From NCBI GenBank assembly GCA_023663685.1, contig JAMPHB010000008.1, positions 1 through 56,764 on the forward strand: DNA of 56,764 nt. Direction: 5' to 3'. The stretch comes from Blautia sp. (lineage in GTDB: Bacteria > Bacillota > Clostridia > Lachnospirales > Lachnospiraceae). Shown piece after piece: positions 8,386-16,445 of this stretch. Positions within the stretch are counted from its first letter, which is position 1. The number at the start of each line of letters is the position of its first letter. A program made the translations under genes and the position numbers. The notes beneath the pieces are model-generated. The model had not been told where the DNA came from and did not search any database. It saw only the letters and a program-made list of their open reading frames with translations.

Positions 8386-9471
8386 ATGAAGAGATATATT
8401 TGCATGTTTCTTGCACTCTGTCTTGCGGTGTGCTCTCCGGTTCTTGCGCAGACCGTGCAGGCAGAGGAGACGCAGAAGGATAATCAGAATCAGAAGACGT
8501 TTACATGGAGCCTTACGGCGGAGGCGGGGACGTCGCTGGACGAAGAGGGAGACGTTATTCCGGCCATTGCGCTGGATTTTTCAAGGTGCAGCAGCAAGCC
8601 GGATTATGTAGAAATCTACCGGGCGCCGGGGGGGTCGGAGGATTACGAGAGGATTACCACCTATATGTGCCTGGGGCAGACGCTGTATAGATATACGGAC
8701 AGCAGCATTGTGCCCCAGCAGGCCTATGACTACTATGCTGTGGCGGGCTGGTACCGGACGCTGACGGAGGAAGCATACACCAGCGAGCCCTCCAACAGGG
8801 TTTCCGTGTCGGTAGAGCTGCGCAGGCCTGTATTCGAGGCACAGAGCAGCGGGACAAAGAGCATCCGGCTGCTGCTTCCGGCGAGCAATTTTCCTGAGAG
8901 CTACCCTTATGTAACCCCGGAGGGCAGCGGGATTTACGCTACGGGCTTCCAGATTTACCGCTCCCGCAGGGAGGACAGCGGTTACAAGCAGATCGCAGAG
9001 GTCTCTGCGGATACTGCAAGCTATAGGGATACTTCGGTGACGAAGGGAAAGCTTTACTTTTACAAAGTGCGTACCTATTATTATGATAAGGCGACGGGGA
9101 CGACCTATACGGGGGAGTTCTGTGACCGCCGTATGTGCAGCCCGGGGGCGAATGTGTTTCCGGATGCAGACACGCTGAATTTGAATTTTACAGTGAAGTC
9201 CGGTTCGACGGCGAAGATCACATGGGAGAATGCGGACGGGTTTGTGGCGGATGCACTGCTTGTCACCTGCCGTGATGCAGGATCGTCCTCCTTTTCCAAG
9301 GCGGAGGAGGCAGAGCTTTCCAAGAAGGCAAAGAGCTATACGCTGAAAAATGTGAAGGAGAACTGCGAGTACGAAGTTCGTCTGCTGATTCGGATTAAGA
9401 CGCCGTACAATGACGGGAACGACAAATTTTATTATGACAGCCGGTGGTATGTAGAGCGTTTCTATACATAG
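8386..9471 (+). CDS. Secreted protein with fibronectin type III-like repeats
   Basis: 361 residues with a signal peptide (MKRYICMFLALCLAVCSPVL, cut likely after VQA). The mature part holds about three beta-sandwich modules with FN3-like spacing, each ending in a Tyr-rich strand: YRYTDSSIVPQQAYDYYAVA, YRDTSVTKGKLYFYKVRTYY and YTLKNVKENCEYEVRLLI. No catalytic domain, cell-wall anchor or lipobox is present. The frame is open from 8140, but the ATG at 8386 begins an obvious signal peptide and follows an extended -10 promoter. Likely an extracellular binding or structural protein; the ligand is unknown. It ends 25 nt before trpS and may be co-transcribed with it. Confidence 0.75.
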   Translation: MKRYICMFLALCLAVCSPVLAQTVQAEETQKDNQNQKTFTWSLTAEAGTSLDEEGDVIPAIALDFSRCSSKPDYVEIYRAPGGSEDYERITTYMCLGQTLYRYTDSSIVPQQAYDYYAVAGWYRTLTEEAYTSEPSNRVSVSVELRRPVFEAQSSGTKSIRLLLPASNFPESYPYVTPEGSGIYATGFQIYRSRREDSGYKQIAEVSADTASYRDTSVTKGKLYFYKVRTYYYDKATGTTYTGEFCDRRMCSPGANVFPDADTLNLNFTVKSGSTAKITWENADGFVADALLVTCRDAGSSSFSKAEEAELSKKAKSYTLKNVKENCEYEVRLLIRIKTPYNDGNDKFYYDSRWYVERFYT

Positions 9472-9496
9472 CAGGTGAGACGTGGAGGAAGAGAAA

Positions 9497-10561
9497 ATGG
9501 GAAAAATAATACTGACGGGAGACCGGCCGACCGGAAGACTGCATGTGGGACATTATGTCGGCTCTCTGCGCAGACGCGTGGAGCTGCAGAATTCCGGGGA
9601 GTTTGAGAAGATATTTATTATGATAGCGGACGCGCAGGCACTCACGGACAATTTCGAGAATCCTGAGAAGGTGCGTGACAATATTATCGAGGTGGCGCTG
9701 GATTATCTGTCCATCGGACTGGATCCGGCGAAGTCTAATCTGTTTATCCAGTCGCAGATTTCGGAGCTGACAGAGCTGACCTTTTTCTATTCGAATCTGG
9801 TTACGGTGTCGAGGCTGCAGCGCAATCCTACCGTGAAGTCCGAGATTCAGATGCGGAATTTCGAGACGAGCATTCCGGTGGGCTTTTTCACTTATCCGAT
9901 CAGTCAGGCGGCGGATATCACCGCATTTAAGGCGACTACGGTTCCGGTGGGCGAGGACCAGCTTCCCATGATTGAGCAGACCAGAGAGATCGTGCGCAAA
10001 TTTAATTCCATATACGATGAGGTGCTTGTAGAGCCGGAGGTGTTTTTGCCGGAAAATGAGGCGTGTATGCGTCTGCCGGGCATCGACGGCAAGCAGAAGA
10101 TGAGCAAGTCGCTGGGGAACTGTATTTATCTCTCGGACACGGAGGAGGATGTGAAGAAGAAGGTGATGAGTATGTACACCGACCCGGAGCATCTGCAGGT
10201 GTCCGATCCGGGACATCTTGAGGGCAACACAGTGTTTACTTATCTGGATGCATTCAGCAGGGATGCGCATTTTGAAGAATATTTGCCGGAATATCATAAT
10301 TTGGACGAATTAAAAGAACACTATCAAAGAGGCGGACTCGGAGATGTGAAGATTAAGAAGTTTTTGAACAAGGTGCTTGAGGAGGAGCTTGCGCCGATTC
10401 GCGCCCGCAGAGCGGAGTTTGAGAAGGACATTCCGGCGGTGTACGAGATTCTGCGGCACGGAAGTGACGTCGCGAGAGAGGTGGCGGCTCAGACGCTCTC
10501 CGAGGTGAAACGGGCGATGCGCCTTAACTATTTTGAGGATAAGGAGAACGGAGGATTATGA
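9497..10561 (+). CDS. trpS: Tryptophan--tRNA ligase
   Basis: Class I aminoacyl-tRNA synthetase that charges tRNA-Trp, 354 residues. The HIGH-type signature appears as [11 protein letters not shown] near residues 13-23 and the KMSKS loop as [10 protein letters not shown] near residue 200; [10 protein letters not shown] and VPVGEDQ are also characteristic. A GTG at 9482 is in frame, but GGAGGAA fits the ATG at 9497. No T-box leader is seen upstream. Its TGA overlaps the ATG of the next gene (ATGA), so translation of the surface-modification group is coupled to this housekeeping gene, which is unusual. Confidence 0.97.
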   Translation: MGKIILTGDRPTGRLHVGHYVGSLRRRVELQNSGEFEKIFIMIADAQALTDNFENPEKVRDNIIEVALDYLSIGLDPAKSNLFIQSQISELTELTFFYSNLVTVSRLQRNPTVKSEIQMRNFETSIPVGFFTYPISQAADITAFKATTVPVGEDQLPMIEQTREIVRKFNSIYDEVLVEPEVFLPENEACMRLPGIDGKQKMSKSLGNCIYLSDTEEDVKKKVMSMYTDPEHLQVSDPGHLEGNTVFTYLDAFSRDAHFEEYLPEYHNLDELKEHYQRGGLGDVKIKKFLNKVLEEELAPIRARRAEFEKDIPAVYEILRHGSDVAREVAAQTLSEVKRAMRLNYFEDKENGGL

Positions 10562-11016
10562 AAAGATCTGGCATTACCGCTGTGTTAGCGGCACTGGTAA
10601 TTCTGGCTTCTGGCTGTGGAAGTTCCGGGGCAAAGGAGATTGATGCGGCTTCACTGGCGGCTTCACTGGCATCGGAGGTGACATACGACGACACGCTGGA
10701 GGCCTTGGACGAGGAGCTGTCCGGCATGTATTTTGAGATGGAGGAGAATGTGACGGCCACTCTCTATATGGGAAGCGGAACCACGGCGGAGGAGGTCGCT
10801 GTGTTCGAGGCGCAGGACGAGGATACGGCAAAGACGCAGCTTTCCCATGTGCAGGATTACCTTGACTCCCAGAAAGAGGCTGTGCAGGACTACCAGCCCG
10901 AGGAGGTTAAGCGGATTGAGGGTGCGGTCGTAGAGCAGAGAGGGAAATATGTGATTCTCTGTGTGTCCGCAGATTCCACAAAGGCGAAGGAGATTATAGA
11001 GGAAGCGTTCAAATAA
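10558..11016 (+). CDS. DUF4358-type lipoprotein
   Basis: 152-residue lipoprotein: signal sequence with lipobox LASGC (Cys at residue 19), then a domain of about 100 residues matching my recollection of DUF4358 ([12 protein letters not shown]-like start, [35 protein letters not shown]). Biochemical role not established. In Lachnospiraceae this family is often found next to MBOAT and DHHW genes, as here, which suggests a part in cell-surface polymer acylation. The gene overlaps trpS by 4 nt and ends one base before the MBOAT start. Confidence 0.75.
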   Translation: MKRSGITAVLAALVILASGCGSSGAKEIDAASLAASLASEVTYDDTLEALDEELSGMYFEMEENVTATLYMGSGTTAEEVAVFEAQDEDTAKTQLSHVQDYLDSQKEAVQDYQPEEVKRIEGAVVEQRGKYVILCVSADSTKAKEIIEEAFK

Positions 11017-11017
11017 T

Positions 11018-12472
11018 ATGGTATTCAGCAGCTTTGTATTTTTACTGGTGTTTTTACCGCTCGTTTTGCTCTTATACTATATCAGCCCCGGGCGGCTGAA
11101 AAATCTTGTGCTGCTCATTGCGAGTCTCCTCTTTTACGCGTGGGGGGAGCCCGTGTATGTGCTGATTATGCTTTTTTCGACGGTATTTGACTACACGAAC
11201 GGACGCCTAATTGAATATTTCAAAAAGCGGGGGAGTTCGGGGAAGGCGAAGGCTGCACTGATCATTGATATCTGTGGTAATCTTGGCATCCTCGGATTCT
11301 TTAAGTACGCGGATTTCTTTACCGGGAATTTTAATTCCATTACGGGCGCGGGGATTTCCCTGCTGCACATTGCATTGCCGATTGGGATATCCTTTTATAC
11401 CTTCCAGACCATGTCCTATACGATCGACGTGTACCGGGGAGAGGTGGAGGCACAGCATAATATTCTTGATTTTGCTACTTATGTGACGCTCTTTCCCCAG
11501 CTGATTGCCGGGCCGATCGTGCAGTATAAGACTGTGGCCAGTGAGCTGTCCGGGCGGAAGGTGGGACTTACGGATTTCTCGGAGGGGGCGTTTCGCTTTA
11601 GCGTGGGACTTGCCAAGAAGGTGCTCTTTGCGAATCAGATAGGGAGCCTCTGGGATGAGATTTCCCGCCTGAACGAGCTGACGGCGGCGACGGCGTGGCT
11701 CGGAGCCATTGCCTACACCTTCCAGATCTATTATGACTTTTCCGGCTATTCGGATATGGCGATCGGGCTGGGGAGAATGTTTGGTTTCCACTTTCTGGAG
11801 AACTTTAACTTTCCCTACATTTCAAGTTCGATTACCGAGTTCTGGCGACGCTGGCATATCTCTTTGAGCTCATGGTTTAAGGAGTATGTGTACATTCCGC
11901 TGGGGGGCAACCGTAAGGGTCTGCCCTGGCAGATTTTAAATCTTTTTATTGTCTGGTGTCTGACAGGTCTGTGGCACGGCGCGAACTGGAACTTTGTCAT
12001 CTGGGGCTTGTATTACGGGCTTTTGCTGATTTTGGAAAAACTGTTTTTGCTTAAGCTTTTAAAGAAGCTTCCGGCTTTTGCCGGACGTGTATACACGCTG
12101 TTTTTTGTTATTGTCGGCTGGGCGGTGTTCGCACAGACCGATATGGCGGAGCTTGCCCGCTATTTAAAGGCAATGTTTGGAATCGGCGTGCAGGCGGCGA
12201 ATGCGGACTTTTTCTACTTTTTGTCCTGCAATGCGGTTCTGCTTTTTGTACTTATTCTGTGCGCTATTGATTTCCGCAGCCTTAAGAGGCGGCCGGGGCA
12301 CGGGGATACGGCCGCTCCGGCGGGGCGGCCTGCCGGCAGCATTTATGTGGCGGTGCAGAACGCCCGGGGACTGACGTATGCGAAGCCGGCGCTCATGCTT
12401 TTGTTTTTTGTGCTGTCCTTTGCCTTCCTCGTGGGGGACAGTTATAACCCATTTTTGTATTTTCGATTTTAG
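11018..12472 (+). CDS. MBOAT family O-acyltransferase (DltB/AlgI-like)
   Basis: 484-residue membrane protein with about ten or more hydrophobic segments. MBOAT signatures are clear: FWRRWHISLSSWFKEYVYIP with conserved Arg/Trp/His, and GLWHGANWNFVIWG, whose His is the family's catalytic residue. By family it moves an acyl group (usually acetyl) across the membrane onto an extracellular polysaccharide or teichoic acid, working with a DHHW/AlgX-type partner. Two such partners follow directly. The start is one base after the stop of the lipoprotein gene, so the genes are translationally linked. The polymer modified is not known. Confidence 0.92.
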   Translation: MVFSSFVFLLVFLPLVLLLYYISPGRLKNLVLLIASLLFYAWGEPVYVLIMLFSTVFDYTNGRLIEYFKKRGSSGKAKAALIIDICGNLGILGFFKYADFFTGNFNSITGAGISLLHIALPIGISFYTFQTMSYTIDVYRGEVEAQHNILDFATYVTLFPQLIAGPIVQYKTVASELSGRKVGLTDFSEGAFRFSVGLAKKVLFANQIGSLWDEISRLNELTAATAWLGAIAYTFQIYYDFSGYSDMAIGLGRMFGFHFLENFNFPYISSSITEFWRRWHISLSSWFKEYVYIPLGGNRKGLPWQILNLFIVWCLTGLWHGANWNFVIWGLYYGLLLILEKLFLLKLLKKLPAFAGRVYTLFFVIVGWAVFAQTDMAELARYLKAMFGIGVQAANADFFYFLSCNAVLLFVLILCAIDFRSLKRRPGHGDTAAPAGRPAGSIYVAVQNARGLTYAKPALMLLFFVLSFAFLVGDSYNPFLYFRF

Positions 12473-12490
12473 GCGGGGAAGGACTGTGAA

Positions 12491-13639
12491 ATGAAAAGGA
12501 CGAGAATCGTAATTATAATTTTATTTCTTGCCTTCCTTGTGGGGGTATCCGGCGGGAGCCTTCTTGTGAAGGATCGGGAGTTTTCCCCGAATGAGAACCG
12601 CTATTTAGCCGAGAAGCCCGAATTTTCATGGGAAAACGTGATGAGCGGGGATTTTCAGGAGGATTTGGAGGAGTATTTAAACGACCAGATTGTGGGCAGG
12701 GACCAGTGGATTACGGTCAAGACCGCCGTACAGAAAGTGACGGGAAAGACAGATATCGGCGGAGCTTATGTGGGAAAGAATGGCTACGATTTTGAGAAAA
12801 TTGCGCCGGAGGACGTGGACGATGCGCAGCTGGCGCGCAATATCGCAGCGGTGCAGGACTTTTTTTCCAGGGCTTCCGGGGAGATTGCCCCGGAGCGTCT
12901 GAGCTTTCTTCTCGTGCCGACCTCCGGCCTGATTATGGAGGATAAGCTTCCGAAAAATGCGAGACTTTTCGACCAGAACGCTTACATTGACAGAGTGAAG
13001 TTTGCAATGACGGACTACAATTTTGTGGACGTGAGGGACGAGCTCGCGGCTCACAGCGCGGAGTATATCTACTATAAGACAGACCATCACTGGACGACGG
13101 ACGGAGCCTGTATCGCCTGTGAAAAATGGTGCGCTTCCGCCGGAGTGCCTTATGTGGCGCCGGACGGGCTGGAGAAAAATGTGGTCACTACGGAGTTTCG
13201 GGGCAGCCTTTACTCCAAGATTCTGGATGCGGATTCTGCGTATGACAGCATTTGGATTTATGGGCAGCAGGAGGAGCCGCGCCTTGAGGTGACGGTGAAC
13301 GAAAAAGAGCCCGGTCAGCTCTACGACGAGAGCAAACTCACGGAAAAAGACAAGTACGCCTTTTTCTTCGGGGGCAACGAGGGACAGATGCACATTGCCG
13401 GAGGCGATTCCGGGGAGAGCGGGGAGAGAAGCCTCCTCGTGGTGAAGGATTCCTTTGCCAACAGCTTTGTGCCGCTGATCGCGGGGGAGTTCGAGCATGT
13501 CTACATGGTGGATCTGCGCTATTACAACGGCGATATGCAGGAATACCTGAGTGAGCACGGGATTACGGACGTGCTGGTACTTTACAATATTTCGAATTTT
13601 ATCTCGGACAGGAATCTGTACAAACTGTCGGGGGATTAG
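12491..13639 (+). CDS. DHHW family extracellular protein (AlgJ/AlgX-like acetylation partner), first copy
   Basis: 382 residues with one N-terminal membrane/signal segment (IVIIILFLAFLVGVSGGSLL). The family motif DHHW occurs in KTDHHWTTDGA near residue 198. The C-terminal part has VVKDSFANSFVPLIAGEF, a Ser-containing segment typical of the SGNH-like AlgX/AlgJ fold. By family, it accepts the acyl group from MBOAT and passes it to the sugar polymer outside the cell. GGGAAGGA precedes the ATG, 18 nt after the MBOAT stop. A second, diverged copy follows directly. Confidence 0.88.
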   Translation: MKRTRIVIIILFLAFLVGVSGGSLLVKDREFSPNENRYLAEKPEFSWENVMSGDFQEDLEEYLNDQIVGRDQWITVKTAVQKVTGKTDIGGAYVGKNGYDFEKIAPEDVDDAQLARNIAAVQDFFSRASGEIAPERLSFLLVPTSGLIMEDKLPKNARLFDQNAYIDRVKFAMTDYNFVDVRDELAAHSAEYIYYKTDHHWTTDGACIACEKWCASAGVPYVAPDGLEKNVVTTEFRGSLYSKILDADSAYDSIWIYGQQEEPRLEVTVNEKEPGQLYDESKLTEKDKYAFFFGGNEGQMHIAGGDSGESGERSLLVVKDSFANSFVPLIAGEFEHVYMVDLRYYNGDMQEYLSEHGITDVLVLYNISNFISDRNLYKLSGD

Positions 13640-13666
13640 GAAGCACAATAGAAAAGAGGAAGAACG

Positions 13667-14824
13667 ATGAAGAGAAGGTATGTGGCAGTTGTGCTGATGT
13701 CTGCGGTTCTTGCGCTGGGCGGCTGCGGAGATGACAAGGAACATATATCAAAAGGGAATACGGAGCAGCAGGTCGGAGCCAGCGAGATGCGTGAGCCCGG
13801 CGAGGTGAGCGGGAATACCGAGCCGGGAACGGAGAGTCCTGTGAGGGAGACGGTAGACGGGACGGAGTTTGTGGAGCCGCCGACCGAGACAGAGGAGACG
13901 CCCCAGTATCCGGAGATTGTCTCAGATAAGAAGGTGGTGGATTACGGTACAGTAGTACGCGTGGGGGATGCGGTCTATGAGCTCTACACTTATGTGGACG
14001 ACGCGGCGGACGCCTATGCGCTGGCGGTGAATAAGGCGGCGGCGGAGCTGGAGCAAAAGGCGGATGTCTACAATCTGGTGGTTCCGCTGGGCTCCGGGAT
14101 TGTATTTCCCGACAACTTAAAAGACCAGCTTTCCTGCTCCGACCAGCAGGAGGCCATGCAGCAGATTCACGGGAAAATGGATTCCGGTGTGATATCGGTG
14201 GATATCTATGACTCCCTTATGACGCATCGCGATGAATATATTTATTTCCGCACTGACCACCACTGGACGGCTCTCGGTGCGTATTATGCCTATCGGGATT
14301 TCTGTGAGGCAAAGGGGATTGTTCCGGAGGAGCTGGACAGCTATGAGACGAAAGTGTTTGACGGTTTCCTGGGCTCCTTCTATAACGATACGGACAAAAA
14401 TAAGAAGCTGAAAAAGAATCCCGACACCGTGACGGCTTACCTGCCGAATATGGATGCGGTCTGCCATGTCGAGGATGCGCAGGGCGTCAAATACGACAGT
14501 CCGGTCATTTATGACGAGACGAATGCGGGGGCTTCTCTTAAATACAGCGCCTTTATCGCGGGGGACAACCCTTATACGGAGATTGTCAATAGTGAGCTCA
14601 CTGACGGCAGTGCCTGCATCGTGGTGAAGGAATCCTTTGGCAATGCATTTATTCCGTTTCTGGTGGATCATTACCAGACCATCTATGTCATTGACTACCG
14701 CTACTGGAGCGGCAGTATCAGCGAGCTCGCCGGGGAAAAAGGCGTGGAAGATGTGATTTTTATCAATAATCTCTCAATGATTCGCAACAAGAGCCTGATT
14801 GGAAAGCTGTATCGGGTGATTTAA
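13667..14824 (+). CDS. DHHW family lipoprotein, second copy
   Basis: 385 residues. The signal peptide ends in a lipobox (LALGGC, Cys near residue 21), followed by a flexible Glu/Pro/Thr-rich linker of about 65 residues, then the DHHW domain: RTDHHWTALGAYYAY and VVKESFGNAFIPFLVDHY. It is a diverged paralogue of the preceding gene with a different membrane attachment (lipid anchor rather than a transmembrane start) and a shorter catalytic part. Same operon, 27 nt downstream. Two partners for one MBOAT may mean two acceptor polymers or a relay; that is inference. Confidence 0.85.
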   Translation: MKRRYVAVVLMSAVLALGGCGDDKEHISKGNTEQQVGASEMREPGEVSGNTEPGTESPVRETVDGTEFVEPPTETEETPQYPEIVSDKKVVDYGTVVRVGDAVYELYTYVDDAADAYALAVNKAAAELEQKADVYNLVVPLGSGIVFPDNLKDQLSCSDQQEAMQQIHGKMDSGVISVDIYDSLMTHRDEYIYFRTDHHWTALGAYYAYRDFCEAKGIVPEELDSYETKVFDGFLGSFYNDTDKNKKLKKNPDTVTAYLPNMDAVCHVEDAQGVKYDSPVIYDETNAGASLKYSAFIAGDNPYTEIVNSELTDGSACIVVKESFGNAFIPFLVDHYQTIYVIDYRYWSGSISELAGEKGVEDVIFINNLSMIRNKSLIGKLYRVI

Positions 14825-14860
14825 TCCGTAAGACGGCTGTGCAGCGAGGAGGAAAACCCT

Positions 14861-15802
14861 TTGGTTAAGTATTATAAGACAGACGACAGACAGATACATG
14901 AGGAGACCACCGTGCGGGACGGTGTTTGGATTCATATGGTGAATCCCAGCGTGTCCGAGGGGCAGATGGTGGCGGATATGCTGAATGTGGATATTGAAGA
15001 TGTGCTGGCCGCCCTCGACGAGGAGGAGAGCTCCCGCGTTGAGCTGGAGGACGGCTATACCCTGATCATCGTGGATATTCCCTCGATTGAGATTCGCCAT
15101 GAAAAGGAATCCTACACCACGATTCCGCTGGGCATCATCCTGACCGCTGATGAGATTGTTACGGTCTGCACCGAGGAGACTCCGGTGCTGCAGGCATTTA
15201 TCAGCAACCGGGTGAAGGAGTTTTCCACCAAAAAGAAGCTTCGCTTTGTCTATCAGATTCTGTACCGGATTGCGGTGCTTTACCAGAGTGATCTGCGGAT
15301 CATCGACAAGATGCGCACCGAGATAGAGGAGAGGGTCGGCAATGACACTGAGGAGGTGGATCTGATCGCCCTCCACGAGCTGGAGTCCACGCTGGTGTAC
15401 TTTGCCACTTCGCTGCGCGCCAATGACGTCGTTTTAGATCGTCTGACCCGCTACAAGCGGCTGGAGCAGTACCCGGAGGACAAGGAGCTTCTGGACGATG
15501 TGATTGTGGAGAACCGGCAGGCAATCGAGATGACCACGATCTACCGGGATATAATCAATGGAACGAGAGAGCTGCTCTCCTCCGTCATTGACAACCGCAT
15601 GAACAGCATCATGAAGTCCCTGACGGTCATTACGCTGATTATGGCGGTTCCCACGGTCATTTCCGGGATTTATGGTATGAATGTCAACGCCCGGTGGGTG
15701 CCGCTGGCGAACACGGCGCACGGCTTTGCCATTGTGTGTGGAATTATTGTGATTATCTGTATCTTAGTGCTGCTGCTGCTGCGCAGGAAGCGGATATTGT
15801 GA
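14861..15802 (+). CDS. corA: CorA-type divalent metal ion transporter
   Basis: 313 residues, matching CorA: a soluble N-terminal domain with long helices, then two C-terminal membrane helices with the GMN signature (SGIYGMN near residue 273) between them. It forms a pentameric Mg2+ (or Co2+/Ni2+) channel. The start is TTG at 14861, chosen because GAGGAGG lies eight bases upstream and no better start is nearby. It lies 36 nt after the second DHHW gene and may share its transcript; a metabolic link to surface acylation is not evident. Confidence 0.9.
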   Translation: MVKYYKTDDRQIHEETTVRDGVWIHMVNPSVSEGQMVADMLNVDIEDVLAALDEEESSRVELEDGYTLIIVDIPSIEIRHEKESYTTIPLGIILTADEIVTVCTEETPVLQAFISNRVKEFSTKKKLRFVYQILYRIAVLYQSDLRIIDKMRTEIEERVGNDTEEVDLIALHELESTLVYFATSLRANDVVLDRLTRYKRLEQYPEDKELLDDVIVENRQAIEMTTIYRDIINGTRELLSSVIDNRMNSIMKSLTVITLIMAVPTVISGIYGMNVNARWVPLANTAHGFAIVCGIIVIICILVLLLLRRKRIL

Positions 15803-15907
15803 GGGGACTGTACGAAAATTTTCTACTGATTTCTGTACAGATTCGCAAAAATATATCCAAGAATTCCCTTGATTTCACCCCGTTTCCAGTCAGTTTTCAC
15901 ATATGTA

Positions 15908-15930
15908 CTTTCGCGCGCGAAAGGTATAAT
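15908..15930 (+). promoter_or_regulatory. Perfect CG-rich palindrome abutting a TATAAT box
   Basis: CTTTCGCGCGCGAAAG (15908-15923) is a perfect 16-bp palindrome; one base later lies TATAAT (15925-15930). The palindrome occupies the promoter spacer, the classic place for a repressor. No good -35 box at 17 nt. Any transcript would run to the 42-residue gene at 16077. Confidence 0.5.
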
Positions 15931-15986
15931 AGAAATATTTTACAAAGATAGTATGCAAAACGCACAAAAACGTATCACATTTTTTG

Positions 15987-16015
15987 TTGATTTTTACTAC
16001 AAAAAGTGATATCCT
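15987..16015 (+). promoter_or_regulatory. Promoter of the 42-residue gene
   Basis: TTGATT (15987-15992), 17-nt spacer, TATCCT (16010-16015), about 60 nt before the ATG at 16077. Both hexamers match 4/6. Confidence 0.45.
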
Positions 16016-16076
16016 AATATTGTCAGCGGATTACCTCAAGTGGTTTTGGTAGTTGAAAGAAAAGGAGGTGTATCGT

Positions 16077-16205
16077 ATGCATACAATCGATCCGACGATG
16101 TCCTTCAATGAGGTCATCAAGTATTACAAGGAGTACGCAAAGCGTGCGAGAAACTGCGGACGAAAGCCAGTATCATTTTTGAGATTCATCACGGGCAGAT
16201 ATTAG
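16077..16205 (+). CDS. Small basic protein of unknown function (42 aa)
   Basis: An open frame of 42 codons (starts MHTIDPTMSFNEVIKYYKEY, ends PVSFLRFITGRY) with an excellent ribosome site, AAAGGAGGTG, eight bases before the ATG, and two candidate promoters upstream. The peptide is basic, with an amphipathic central stretch (YKEYAKRARNCGRK) and an FLRFITGRY tail; no signal peptide or membrane segment. Its stop codon lies in the loop of a perfect 9-bp hairpin. I do not recognise a family. It could be a small regulatory or signalling protein, or the coding part of a dual-function RNA. Support is the translation signals, not homology. Confidence 0.6.
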   Translation: MHTIDPTMSFNEVIKYYKEYAKRARNCGRKPVSFLRFITGRY

Positions 16206-16256
16206 AATCTGCCCGGATTCCCTAGCCGGGCGCATGTTCAGGCTGGCCGGAATCCG
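16192..16256 (+). promoter_or_regulatory. Two overlapping hairpins at the 3' end of the 42-residue gene
   Basis: Hairpin 1: CGGGCAGAT / ATCTGCCCG (16192-16200 with 16207-16215), perfect 9 bp, with the TAG stop in its loop. Hairpin 2: CGGATTCC / GGAATCCG (16214-16221 with 16249-16256), enclosing an inner AGCC/GGCT pair. They share two bases, so full pairing of both is mutually exclusive, as in attenuators. No U-run follows either stem. Confidence 0.5.
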
Positions 16257-16326
16257 TATTCTTTAGCAATTCTTCACAAAAACCCTATGGTCAATTTAGA
16301 AAAAAGCACGAAAAGCGAAAAAACGC

Positions 16327-16354
16327 TTGCTTTAATGAAAAATCATGTTATACT
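16327..16354 (+). promoter_or_regulatory. Promoter of the sugar ABC operon
   Basis: TTGCTT (16327-16332), 16-nt spacer, TATACT (16349-16354) with an extended TG two bases upstream of it. About 90 nt before the lipoprotein ATG. Confidence 0.6.
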
Positions 16355-16362
16355 TAATTTAT

Positions 16363-16400
16363 CGGAAACGTTACCGAGAATGTTTTCGGAAACGTTTTCA
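16363..16400. promoter_or_regulatory. Two LacI-family operators downstream of the ABC operon promoter
   Basis: CGGAAACGTTACCG (16363-16376) and CGGAAACGTTTTCA (16387-16400) share CGGAAACGTT around the central CG that marks LacI/GalR-family sites; their centres are 24 bp apart. They lie just after the -10 box, so binding would repress. The LacI-type gene at the end of the operon (19742) is the natural candidate. Confidence 0.65.
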
Positions 16401-16445
16401 GAAACCAATGTTTCACTTTTAATTTTACTTTTAGGAGGGTAAAAG

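Noticed and set aside
9472-9496. T-box leader for trpS (and for lysS at 54407-54472)
   Set aside because: The upstream gaps are too short and contain no T-box sequence or specifier hairpin.
12677-13744. Minus-strand open frame of 355 codons
   Set aside because: Shadow of the first DHHW gene; no recognisable domain or ribosome site.
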